From assembly GCA_029449245.1 (NCBI GenBank), contig JANATF010000012.1, positions 806,001-870,000 of the forward strand: DNA of 64,000 bases, in the 5' to 3' direction. The stretch is from Mortierella alpina. Taxonomy: Eukaryota > Mortierellomycota > Mortierellomycetes > Mortierellales > Mortierellaceae. Positions 1 through 10,341 of the stretch are shown piece by piece. Position numbers and translations under genes: made by a program. The notes under the pieces were generated by a model. That model was not told the origin of the DNA and ran no database searches. It saw only the letters and a program-made list of their open reading frames with translations. Each line of letters starts with the position of its first letter. The first letter of the stretch is position 1.

Positions 1-177
1 GCACCTGCCCTGATCCCTTGATGCCTTGAATTGCTGCTGCTGCTGCTCCGTGCTGTCTCCCGCTGTCAAGTCCCTTGTGTCCTTGTGTCTTTTGTGTCCT
101 TGGCCAGAGTCCCGTGCTCCTTGTTTGCTCTCTCACATGTCTCTCACATCTCTCTCACATCCATCCATTTGGCTCTC

Positions 178-219
178 TTTCCTCTTTCCTCTTTCCTCTT
201 TCCTCTTTCCTCTTTCTTC
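178..219 (+). repeat. 7-bp minisatellite, unit TTTCCTC
   Basis: Five perfect copies of TTTCCTC (178-212) are followed by one variant copy. The array lies in the CT-rich leader upstream of the kinase start. Confidence 0.9.
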
Positions 220-330
220 TCCATTGGGCTGGACTCGATCCGCGTGCTCCTTTCCACTGCTCTGCTTTCAGCAATTCCTGTCCAACACCCTTGCGTCGCA
301 CTGCAAACTCAACTCTATTCAACTCTATAT

Positions 331-386
331 ATTCCTTCATTCCTTCATTCCTTCATTCCTTCATTCCTTCATTCCTTCATTCCTTT
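331..386 (+). repeat. 8-bp minisatellite, unit ATTCCTTC
   Basis: Six perfect head-to-tail copies of ATTCCTTC (331-378) are followed by a truncated seventh. The copies have no spacers. The array lies in the kinase leader and is probably length-variable between strains. Confidence 0.92.
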
Positions 387-519
387 TCCTTCCTTCTTTC
401 CTTCTTTTCCTCCCATTCATTGTTTCCTGTCCTTCCTTTTCTCTCCTTCCTTCTCTCCTTCGTTCTCTCCTTCATTCATTCTCTTCTACTCTACTTCTCT
501 CTTGGCACCCCCCGCAGCC

Positions 520-3151
520 ATGAACCACCACACCGCCACGGCAACACTGTCGCTCAAACAACTCGACCTCGGCGCACACCCCTCCATAGAAACCCCATCC
601 CCAGCTGCCTCCCATGCCTCCCTTGCCTCTCCAACTCTTGCCCACTCTCCCGCAGAACCAGCTCCTCACGTCTCTGCCCGCGACTCGGACGCCCTGCCTC
701 GCCGGCCGCCGCCACAACCACTGCTCACCCCTGGCCACAACACCACTCGAGGTCGCACTGGACGCAGCAAGTCGCAGTTGATGGCTGAAATCCCCTCTAC
801 CACCGACTATTGTGCTCCCGCAGGTCCCTCATCTGCATCCCCTTCTAGCTGGTCCATCGCTTCTTCCGACACAGGCCCTTCCTCCGCCTCGTCCGTGATC
901 GAGAGCAAGATCCGTTTCGAGCGACTTGCCAATGGAAGCCATCGCCACCACCTCTCTGCTCCAAAGCGGCAGCAGTTTCTCTCCAACCAGGTCCGACGAC
1001 TGCGCGAACTGCTGGACGGCAAGCGAGAGCGGGACGATCCTCAACAGAATCACCTCCACGCCCAGGCTCAGCTCAAGCCCGAAGTGTTTCAGCACCCTCT
1101 CTCGCTCCTAAATGAAAAGTATCAAGATCTAGACATTGAACAATCAGGAAGCCCCGTCAGCACGAGTCGGAGGCGACAGCACAACGTTAAGACAGACTTT
1201 GTCCAAAAGTATGGCGAGTTGCAGCAGGTCATTGGCAAAGGTAATACATACACAGCAAATGAAAACCCCAAGTTGTAGTACGTTGATCGGCCGGTCGGTC
1301 GGTCGGTCGGGGGATTCCGAATTCCACTCCCCTCTCACAAGAGGGCACAACAACCTTTTCTCCCAACCGACCCAAAACAGACTGGATCCTACCGTAGGGA
1401 TAGAAAGACGACTCTAACCATTTTAATCAATCCCTTGGCGTTGCGGCTATTCCTCTTGTTGTCTTCTTTCTCTCGGCTAGGTGCCTTTGGCACAGTGCGA
1501 ATGTCCGTCAGGCGCCATCCAGAATCCTTGGAAGAGCAGGTCTATGCTGTCAAGGTACGAGCTTCACGTATTTGTTCCTGTCTCTCTCCATAAAGAGTGC
1601 AAAGTGGATTCGTTGGATTTGCATAACTAACTGTTTCGTTTTGCTTTCATTCCCTCGCCCCTAATTGCCTCCTCTTCCTCCCTTTCCTCCCCCCCCCCCC
1701 CCCCCCCCCCCTCTCTCTCACACACACTCTCTCTTTCTCTCTGCAAACAAACCAGGAATTCAAATACACCCATGGAGAATCACAAAAGCTTTACATGAGA
1801 CGCCTCACAAGCGAGTTTTGCATCGCCTCCTCGCTCAAACACGCCAATATCATCCAAACCTTGGACCTACTCCAACTTCACGGTGACACTTACAGCGAGG
1901 TCATGGAGTACTGTGCGGGTGGAGACCTCCACAGTTTGATTGCCTCTGCAAGTACACTCGGCGAATCCGAATCCAACTGTTTCTTCTCACAGTTGATCAA
2001 CGGAGTCGCGTTCTTGCACTCGATGGGGGTTGTCCACCGAGATCTCAAACCCGAAAACTTACTTTTGACCTCGGATGGCTGTCTCAAGATTGCGGACTTT
2101 GGAAACAGTGAAGTCTTTCGAATGCCATGGGAGAGAAAAGTCAGGGCTTCAGCCTCTATCCGAGGAACGGGACCGTTCATTGCGCCCGAGGAGTTTACAG
2201 ACGATACATTCGATGCTCGGTAAGTTCCCACCTACTCACTTCCACCTTCCGCCTTATTTTTTGGTGGGATCACGCGGAGAAAAGAAACGGGAAAAAATAT
2301 TATTCTGTGCATCATCTGGTGACAAATGCTGGGATGTATTTTTTTTGTTTGCTAACCTTTGTACCCATGTAACTGTGTGTGTGTTGAAAATATATAGAAA
2401 GGTAGACATGTGGGCTTGTGGAGTGATCTACATGTGCATGAGGCTGGGCCGGTACACCTGGCACGAGGCTTCGGAGGGTGATCCTATCTGGGATGGCTTT
2501 ATGTACAAGCGGGCAAAGTTCTTGGAACCGGACGAAAACAGTCATCATGGATCCCCAACCGCATTAGCAGCCGCAGCATCATCCACATCCTTCTCATCAT
2601 CATCATTTTCATCATCAGCAGCAGCAGCCATACCAGCAGGAACACCCGAGCACGAAGTCATCCATATCAACCTGACAGCACTTGAGCAAGTCTCCCATAT
2701 CACCTTATCCTGGCCGAAGCACATCTCGGATGTGATCGAGCACCTCTTGGAACCCAACAGCAGCAAGCGTTGGCAGGCGATTCGGGTCCTAGACAGTGCG
2801 TGGTTGCAGCATGCAGACAATTGTCACCCAACCTCCCGTCCAGCAGAACCTGTCCTGGACGAAAGTGATTTTGAACAACCAGCAGCAGTAACAGGAGGAG
2901 TAGCTCTTAGTCAACGAGTAGGATCCAAAGTCGTTCCGGAGAACACGGCCGTGACAGGGTGTGGAATCGTCAAAGAGGTTCAGAATAGACGTGGCGTGGC
3001 CGCCACAACCTCAACAACATCCCCAGACGTTGTCACAGCGGCAGTAGCGGCAGTAGCAGTAGCAGCGACCGCATCAACGACAACTACGACGAGGACAACG
3101 ACCACGGGGACAGTAAGGGATAATGATGCGATAGTCTCACCAGTGTCATAG
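520..3151 (+). CDS. Hal4/Sat4-family serine/threonine protein kinase
   Basis: Spliced CDS with exons 520-1240, 1481-1554, 1756-2219 and 2398-3151 (670 aa). The first ~235 residues are Ser/Pro-rich and look disordered. The kinase domain follows: glycine loop IGKGAFGTV at about 238 (split by intron 1), the AVK lysine, HRDLKPEN with catalytic Asp near 361, DFG Asp near 379, and APEE near 408. The ADFGNSEVFRMPWE stretch and the APEEF segment match the fungal Hal4/Sat4/Hal5 (Npr1-related) group, which controls stability of plasma-membrane transporters and ion homeostasis; that role is taken from the family. The last ~90 residues are low-complexity Ala/Thr/Val. Intron 1 carries four GGTC units (1293-1308) and intron 2 a 23-nt poly-C run. 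The start is the first ATG after the CT-rich leader. Which paralogue it is (Hal4, Hal5, Npr1 or other) is not resolved. Confidence 0.88.
1689..1711 (+). repeat. Poly-C homopolymer in kinase intron 2
   Basis: An uninterrupted run of 23 cytosines is followed by a short CT run and a CA run, about 45 nt upstream of the 3' splice site at 1755/1756. It may act as the intron's polypyrimidine tract. The length may be unstable or carry assembly error. Confidence 0.9.
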
Positions 3152-3464
3152 ACAGAAAAGAAAAGAACAAAACATAAAAATAGACACAGATACCAATCGT
3201 GGGGTTCATATGACGCGTCAGGAGATAATAAGTGGGTACTGGGATCAAGTATTAGAGGCTTAAAAAGATATTTCATATCTATCTTCTCAACCCAAAGATC
3301 CCAAGAAAAAAAGTAGCGCGTGAGGCTGTGCAAAAACGACGCGTCCCGACGTGCGGACGCGTAAATCACGTGTGAATATATGTAATTGCACGCGTCAACC
3401 CTCTCTAATTGACCGAGTGGGCTCCCGGGCTACTGGCTCCTATTGGTGTCAACACGTTCCAGAT
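3152..3464. promoter_or_regulatory. Intergenic region with four ACGCGT (MluI-box) sites
   Basis: This lies between the kinase stop and the tRNA. It holds four copies of the palindrome ACGCGT at 3213-3218, 3339-3344, 3357-3362 and 3390-3395, plus one CACGTG at 3367-3372. ACGCGT is the core bound by the fungal MBF cell-cycle factor, but this is a 3' region of one gene, far from the start of the other, so the role is unknown. No open frame of note. Confidence 0.5.
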
Positions 3465-3535
3465 GCGTGGTTGGTTTAGTGGTATAATTACCGCCTGCCA
3501 CGCGGTAGACCCGGGTTCGATTCCCGGACCACGCA
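3465..3535 (+). tRNA. tRNA-Gly (anticodon GCC)
   Basis: A 71-nt cloverleaf. The acceptor arm GCGTGGT pairs with ACCACGC and is followed by discriminator A. The anticodon stem ACCGC/GCGGT encloses loop CTGCCAC with anticodon GCC, which reads GGC/GGT glycine codons. The T arm contains the B box GGTTCGATTCC (3514-3524), and the A box is TGGTTTAGTGG. There is no intron. CCA is not encoded. A TTTT run at 3538-3541 is a suitable RNA polymerase III terminator. Confidence 0.97.
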
Positions 3536-3777
3536 ACCTTTTGCCGATTCTGTTTTTTTAGTTCCCACTCATTCAACAGCTGAGGATCGCCTGGCAAAAA
3601 ACGTTTTGATGTAGAAGACGTGCCAGAGCATTGTCTATTTTTTTGAGCAACTCTACTCTACTTCATGTGTTACCACGATACCAAACCTACATAGAGAGTT
3701 CACTTCGTGGAGAGGAGATTCGACGCACACACTGTTTATTATCGAAGTGAGGTAAAAAAACACGACGTTAGCAGCAG

Positions 3778-6700
3778 TTATTGAGAGTAGGGTGAGGTCC
3801 CAAAGTGAAGCACCTTGAACATGGTCTCATCATCCACATCAGGTCCAACCGTGAGGAACCCCGATTGATTAGAGATATCTGTCCTCAAAACCTTGGGCGT
3901 CTCTGGCGGCATCAGGTCAAACGAATCCAGCAAGCTTGTTGAGTTGGGTGTAGCTCGGGACGGGGCGGATGAAGGCAACGGCAACAATCTCGCCACACTC
4001 TCGCCGAGCTCGCGTACTGTTTGCTGGGAACCTACTTGAGTTCGAGATTGAGACTGCCTCAGGGGGTCAAGCTGATGATGATGATGATGGGGGAGTTGCA
4101 CAAGGGGTTGGTACTGCTGGAGCGGGTCCTGGCTGTATTGTTGCAATTGCTGGTTGCGCATCTTCTCCCTCTCCAAGTCAATGGCCAGCTGCATCATTTC
4201 AGATGATCTGGATTCTTGAAAGCTCTTTCCTACACTCGGGACAGCGCTGTCGATCAAAGCATTGTCCAAAGGTCCCGATCCAGAGCCGGAGGTACCTGTC
4301 CTAGTCTGGGGACCAACCCACTTTGTTTGCCCCTCGTCTGGCGACATGCGGACTCGGGAGGCCATGTTGCACAAAATGTCCCAGGCAAGCCAAGCAAAGG
4401 TATAGGGCTGGTTGGATTCCAAGTTCTGGTAGCAGACAGCATACCAGGCGGCAGCCTTCATCTCTAAAAGCGGCTGGTTGGCAGGAGCGACAATTTTTGA
4501 ATCCGGGCTGTAAAACTCTTGCGCTAGTTCCAGGCGAAACTTGCGCTTGATGCCAGCAAAAGCACTGTTGATGGCCTTCCGAACATCATGCTCCTTCTTG
4601 TTTGTAAGCATGTCGACACCTAAAATAAATCCACTCACGACCTCCAGATCGCTGGTGACATGGCACGAGCGCAAAATACGGTGAAAGAGAGTGAGGGTCA
4701 AGTCAGAGCAGAAGGACAATGAGGAGGCAAGTACAAGAATAGAAAAGAAACTCATGTGCCGTTACCTTTTGGCCCCATATTGATTCATCAGCGAGTGAAC
4801 CTCGTCATCATACATGACCTTGCATCGTCGAGCGTTCTCCAAGTAAGTTTCGTAGCCCTCGACCAGCAGGAGCTCGTTGAAAGACTGGCGGGAATCCTTG
4901 GGCTTAAAGGATTCATGCTTGCCACACTCTCGGTAGATCTGACCCAGCACGCGCCTGGAGGTGTATGTCTTATCGGGCGACTTCTCCATGAAATCCGGGT
5001 ACTTCTTCGGCCGCAACTCTGGTTTAATGGTCGCTGGTTTGCCACTCTTTGGAAAGTCCACTGCATCTGAGTGCAGCTGCGCGAGCCGCAAGCACTTTCC
5101 ATGGAATGGTCCTTCCTCGAGCTGATCTGAGAGTGCCAAATGGGCGTGAGCAATCAGGCCGAGGTTGTTGGACACGGCGTACTGGACAAAGAATTTTTGA
5201 ATATCCCAAATAGTAACATCGTTGCTTGTTAAGGTCTCACGCCCGACGTACTCCATGGGTTTGACCTCGTTGATGTTATCGACAATATCCGGGTCCCAAA
5301 TCACCCTAAGGATGGAGACGTGTTGAAAAAAAAAGGCACATAGAAGTGAGAACACGAGCAATCCTGATCAGTATTCGCCAGCATGATGACCTTTCTCTTG
5401 CATACTTACGTAAAGTCTAGATGATTGGGAGAAGAAATGCATTTAAATGTAATGTCAGCAAGGACGAGCATGGAAAGTTGTATCGACGGCGATGCTCGAG
5501 TAAGATCTTATAACAGCGGTATGACTTACCATCTCCATCGAGATCGCCTCCACTGCACATGCTAGGGATGCCTCGAGTCCCCTTCGTATTAAAGACGACG
5601 ACATCGTGCAGATGCCTCAGCTCAGGTCGGTTGACGGCTCGGACAACTCTAACGTCGCCAGGATGGAAACAGGGGCACCGTACGACCATACATTTTCCCT
5701 CTACAACAGTGCGCTTGGTCGGGTTCTCGGCGCTCGACACTTGAACGAAAATCTCACCCTCATCCAGGACACCCATCTCATCACAGACTCCAAGAAGATA
5801 CGCGCCTTTGGGCACATAGATTCTCGCCTTCTTGGACAACTCCTCCAGCATTTGCAACTTGAAGAGGGTCAACAAGTTCTTGATGAACGGATCCTGACGC
5901 TTCAAGAATCCAACTCTGATCATCGTAGCCATCATCTTGCACGTGCCGCTCTCGTCCCAGTTCTGAAGCAGCATTTTGATGGCGATACTGTCATCCGACT
6001 CCATCCGCTCCAGATCCCTCATCATAGAGTTTTTAAGATCCAAAATCACCTACAAATATGTATAAAGAGTGTCGTGTTAAAAGAAGAGGACGTTCACGTG
6101 GGTTCAGGTGTTTAGTATGCCACCAAAGAAAACACGCACCTTGTTGGGAACCCCTAGTGCCGTGATGAGGATGATGATCTGGCGGTTCAAGTAGCTGGGG
6201 ATGAACGCCGAGGTCTTGATGACCTCCAGGACGTAGTGCTCAACGCCAAACTTCTTCATACTCGGCCTGATCTGAACGCACTTGTCCTTGAGCCGTGGAT
6301 CCAGCGCCAAGACACCCTTGGAACCACCAATCCGAATCTGGAACGCTGCTGGGGTTGTCTCCTTCTCCAGCTCGATACCAATCATCTGTGCCAACTTTGA
6401 GGACAACCGCCCGCAGCCATCCGAAAAGTTGTGGTCGTTGCGCACAATATCGTCAATCATCTTCACCTCGGGTGCAGAAAGATTAGCGATGGCCCGAGTC
6501 GACGAGAAGCACTGGCCCATTCTCGCGCCGTACTTGGCAATCGACTTGATGTGCGAGAAATCACCCATCCAATGCCGGATGCTGTCGGCTGTGTGGTCTC
6601 CTCCTTGCGGACAAAAAAACCAAGCCGCGTTGTCGCGTAACTGGCTCGCAGAGAACGCCAGAAAATCGTAAGTCCTATTACCGATCCTGATCCCGTTGGT

Positions 6701-8284
6701 CAGTGTGGTGAAGATCCGGTTGTAGATGGCGTTATTGGTGCTCGACGACCCGTCCTTGGTCCAGAGCTTGTTGTGTCCCTCGTCCGAGAACTCGACGCGC
6801 AGAAAGTAATCGCTGAGCTGCCAAAAGTGCCTGATAATCCTGTTCGAGGTCTCGACCGTTGGCGGCTGCAGGTAGAGGGTCGTTGGAGTGACAATCACCT
6901 TACGGAGGTAAACGCACTGAGGGGGCACAATACTGGGACGGATCATCATCTTTGACAGCTTGGCAACCTCACGCGCGAGGTAATCATGGAGGTTCCAGAT
7001 GCGTGTGCGCAAAGCGATGATATGCTCCAGAATTGTTGATGCCATCAGAGGCTCCAGGCTCGCCAACATCTGCCCAACCTGCTCCGTGAGGTCATAGCCG
7101 ACAATGTAGTTGAAGGACAAGGCTGATTCGAGCAGGTATCTGACCTCAAAGGACATGCTGTGGAAAGCCTCGGACCGAGCACATGAGAGCTCAGTGTGGT
7201 CCATGACTGTGATGATGGGCGAGGTGGGCGCGAGCAGGTTGAAAGTCTTGCATTTCTTCACGAACTGCTCCAAGCTGGCGAAGCTCTTTCGGCCAACCGT
7301 GAACCGGATCACTGTCCATTTTCCCAACTTGGCGGCGAGGTTGGTTGGGTCGGGCTCAGTTGGCGGTCTCTCCTGCTGTGATACCGGCACCCCGGACTTG
7401 CCCTTGAACTCGGTCCCTTCCTTGGGGATGTCAACGACGCGTCTCAGACACGAGCCAATCGACCATTTTGTGGCGTCGTTGGTCTCGAGCTTTGGATCGT
7501 AGCGCCAGTACATGGGTGGGAACCGGAGGTGAATGGTGACAGCGGACGAGTCCTCCAGCCTGTCTACCTGGAGACATCCTTGCTCCATGTCCTGGAACTT
7601 CATCTCAACCTGGTATTCAATCGTCTCGTCCAGAAACCTTCGCTTGAACATGAGTTTGATCATGCGTCGGTGCTCTTGAAAGTGGGCGGCGACGTTAGTG
7701 GTGGCTGTGAACTCTCGGCAAAACTTGTCCTGGCTCAGCTTGACGCCGAGCTCCAGACGGTTGGCCGCCACGACAGCGAAGCGGCTGTCGCCTCGCCGGT
7801 CCAACAGGTCCATGTCCACGAGCCGCCCGCCAATGTTGGCTCCGAGAAGCCCTGCGATGTCATGGGGTTTGGTCTCGTACTTGAGGATCGCATGGCTCTT
7901 CGGTTTATCCTCCGGGCGGTCAATAGTGATGTCCACCACTTTTCCAAAGGCTTGGAAGATGCCTTTAAGCTCTGATGCCGTCACCTTGTCATCCAGGTCG
8001 TTGATCCGCAACCTCATATTGTCAAACTCATCCCGGTTCCTTATATCCTGCTCAAACTTTTTGCGGCGAGCGAGGGGTGAAGCTCTCTGGTGAGGTGTAG
8101 GAGGCAGCTGTGGTGGTGGTGGTTGGGGCGGCTGAGCACGTACCCACAGGTCGTCGTTCTGTGAGTTTGGATAGGACGGGGAAGACGACGAGGAGGACGA
8201 GGAGGAGGACATGGAGGACGCGGACGATGAGAAGGGTGCGAGAGACCGGTCGCCAGGCCGAGACAGCCGTAGGTGTCTGGACAT
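3778..8284 (-). CDS. RNA-dependent RNA polymerase (RNAi, QDE-1/Rdp1/RdRP family)
   Basis: Minus-strand CDS with exons 8284-6140, 6049-5530, 5416-5410, 5305-4766 and 4651-3778 (1361 aa). It makes double-stranded RNA from aberrant or single-stranded transcripts for Dicer, the amplification step of fungal RNA silencing. An RRM-like module sits at residues ~90-160, after a Ser/Pro/Gln-rich start. The RdRP fold follows, with signature SGGDLDGDDF; the three catalytic aspartates are residues 884, 886 and 888. The 7-nt third exon (ACTTTAC) is needed to join DLDGD to the DFTVIWDP stretch in phase; skipping it breaks the frame. The C-terminal ~130 residues are Gln/Ser/His-rich with a short His run. All four introns have GT-AG ends and consistent phase. 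It shares a ~520-bp divergent region with MED20. Dicer and Argonaute are not in this window, and I cannot say which RdRP paralogue this is. Confidence 0.93.
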
Positions 8285-8803
8285 GGGGAGGTGGACGAGG
8301 AACGCACCGTTCCAATTCGTTGCTTTCTAGGCGTGATGGTAGGAATGAGGATGGGGGTTGCCAGTTGGGGGGGAGCAAGAGAATGAGGACGAAGGAAGAA
8401 TGGCAGCGCGTAGCGGAAGGATGAAGCGAGAGGGAGAGAGAGACAGAGAGAGTGAGGGAGACACAGCGGGAGATAGAGTGTGTGAGTGAGAGAGTGGGAG
8501 AGAGAAGCAAAGGACTGAGACGAAGAGGGTGTACAGCAAACAAGAAGAACAAGGACGAACAAGAAAGAACACGCCCATGTGGTGGTGCTACCATGCACAT
8601 CAACGCCACCACCCGTGCTCAGTGACTGCCTCTTTTTTTTACTTCTGCTTCTGGACTACTGTCCCCCATTGTGCCTCGAATCCACTCTTCCCCTTCAAGA
8701 CACACACGCTCACGGCCACGCAGATTCACCTGGCCAAAACACGAGCCAACACCCTTTGCTCATCCAACCAGCCAGTCAGCCAGCCAGCCACAACAGCCGC
8801 CCC
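8285..8803. promoter_or_regulatory. Divergent promoter region, RdRP (-) / MED20 (+)
   Basis: From about 8425 to 8520 the plus strand is a GA-rich microsatellite-like tract (CT-rich on the RdRP coding strand). From 8625 to 8800 the plus strand is C- and T-rich ahead of MED20. Several open frames cross this region on both strands but are low-complexity. No other gene is apparent. Confidence 0.5.
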
Positions 8804-10148
8804 ATGGGAGCAACGTGTCTCGTCCACTGGAGGGACGCCAATGGCCAGCAATCCCTCACCCTCCTCTCCGACAGACTCCTCAAGCAGTTTCATGCCACCC
8901 CCATCGGCCGCTGGACCATCAACTGGAAAGTTTTCCGGGACACCAGCCTCGTCTCAAAATCGGGCACAGGCAAGATGATGCACGTCGTCCACGTCCAGGG
9001 CGGCGCAACCGCACGCGGCATCCCTGCCGGATCACAGGCGGCCAATCTCAGTGCAGGAGGACACGCCTCGGGATCAGGAATCACTGCAAGTGCCGGTAGT
9101 GGTGCTGGTGGTGGCAGCAGTAGTGGTGGCTCAGGATCTATGCCCGCAGGAATAATGCCTTCAGGTCCTGCCGGTATGGCCATGGCCATGAATCCTGGAG
9201 GTCTCGCCTCTGGCATTGTAGGAGGCGGGATCGGTGGGCCTGGAAAGCCTGGTATTTTACCATCAGGAGCAGGAGGTGGGGGAGTAGGAGTAGGAGGAGG
9301 TGGAGGTCCCTCTGGAACTGGCATAGTAGGTCCAGGCTCGACCAATGGCTCAGGGGCAGGGCAAACGGGCGCAGACAACTCAATAGCATGGTGCCTCATT
9401 GACGACGGTGCAGTCGGCGTCACCTCCTCTGCTGCACCGAGCGTCGTTAGTACCCCTGCTAGTTCTGCAGGAATGGAGACCATAGCAGCTCAGCCATCAC
9501 CTCCCAAGAGAAAGGCAGTTCTTGTCGAGGTCGAAAAGGATATCGAGGCACTAGTAGCAAAACTTAAAAACCTTTGGGTTCATCGACAGCATGCTCAGGT
9601 GGAGGTGAGTTGTCGTTTACCTCGCATCGCCTTTTCGTGATCCCCTCTGGATCCTCATCTCCGTCGTTATTTTTTGTAGTTCGTTCTGCTCACATCTTGA
9701 TAATCGATCTTTTTATCGACTTAGGGCCAAATATTCGATCTGGGAGACTTTATCGTAAGGGCAGGTAACATCATGGTCGCGTCTACCAGCTACAAAGGAA
9801 TGCTGATCGAGGTAAGGATGCAATCCAAAAAAAAAGTCGCATACGTGTTTTCTATATTCATGTCCCACTTTGGCGAGAGGAATGCTAACAAAGATCTCGG
9901 GCAATCGTTTGCGTTTCGCTAACTCCGTTTCATAGATCGAATATCTTCCACAGACATCAAGCGCCGTTGCATCCAATGCCATCCTGGAGGAATTTGTCCG
10001 CCTGATCTCACCGCCTGGCGTCAACTTGTGCTCGCCTCAGATGCTTGATTATCCATATGAACAGGTTGGTCTGGATCCTAAAAAGTGGTCCATGCTGCAT
10101 TCTGGTTTCCAATACATGACACTCTTCAGGCGGCAGCATATCCTATAG
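8804..10148 (+). CDS. MED20: Mediator complex subunit 20 (Med20/TRFP)
   Basis: Exons 8804-9604, 9725-9811 and 9936-10148 (366 aa). Med20 is a head-module subunit of Mediator, which links transcription factors to RNA polymerase II in the nucleus. Conserved blocks include the N-terminal GATCLVHW, a WTINWKVFRD segment near 37-46, the FDLGDFIVRAGN segment in exon 2, and a C-terminal FQYMTLFRRQ that resembles the family's last helix. Between residues ~66 and 190 the family's compact fold is interrupted by a Gly/Ser/Ala-rich insert of about 125 residues. A possible extra intron at 10063-10131 was considered and rejected because retaining it preserves the conserved C-terminus. An AATAAA lies just after the stop. 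Confidence 0.88.
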
Positions 10149-10341
10149 CGTACAATAAACCTCCCCCCACCTCGCCCCAAAAAAATAACATGTATTGAAC
10201 TTCTTTATTTTCTCGACACCTGTTCCTGGATGTGTAATTTACAGCACTGGGGAGAAAAAGGGTGGGATCAGTGTTAGATATCATGTAGAAGCCTGCATAT
10301 TGTCCTATCGTGCAAACATGCCGTAGATGTCTCCTTCTCGA

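Larger units (their letters stand above)
1..519 (+). promoter_or_regulatory. Upstream region and CT-rich leader of the Hal4-type kinase gene
   Basis: No gene is visible here. The stretch from about 130 to 510 is strongly pyrimidine-rich on the plus strand, ending just before the kinase ATG at 520. It contains two tandem arrays (178-219 and 331-386, listed separately). The kinase reading frame is open through much of this stretch, but the translation is a low-complexity run of Phe, Ser, Leu and Pro, so I read it as leader rather than coding. It probably holds the core promoter and 5' untranslated region. Confidence 0.6.

Noticed and set aside
331-386. Possible CRISPR-like or satellite array
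   Set aside because: The 8-bp units are directly head to tail with no spacers, so this is a simple minisatellite.
31-519. Upstream extension of the kinase reading frame by up to 163 codons
   Set aside because: The frame is open but translates tandem CT repeats into low-complexity Phe/Ser/Leu/Pro. It looks like a leader, and the ATG at 520 starts ordinary coding sequence.
8890-9483. 197-codon minus-strand open frame opposite the Med20 Gly-rich segment
   Set aside because: A Pro-rich shadow of the Gly-rich coding strand, without independent motifs or start context.
10063-10131. Possible extra intron near the Med20 C-terminus (GTTGGT...TTCAG)
   Set aside because: Retaining it keeps a C-terminal helix resembling the family end (FQYMTLFRRQ); removing it gives a low-complexity tail. 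The donor is weak.
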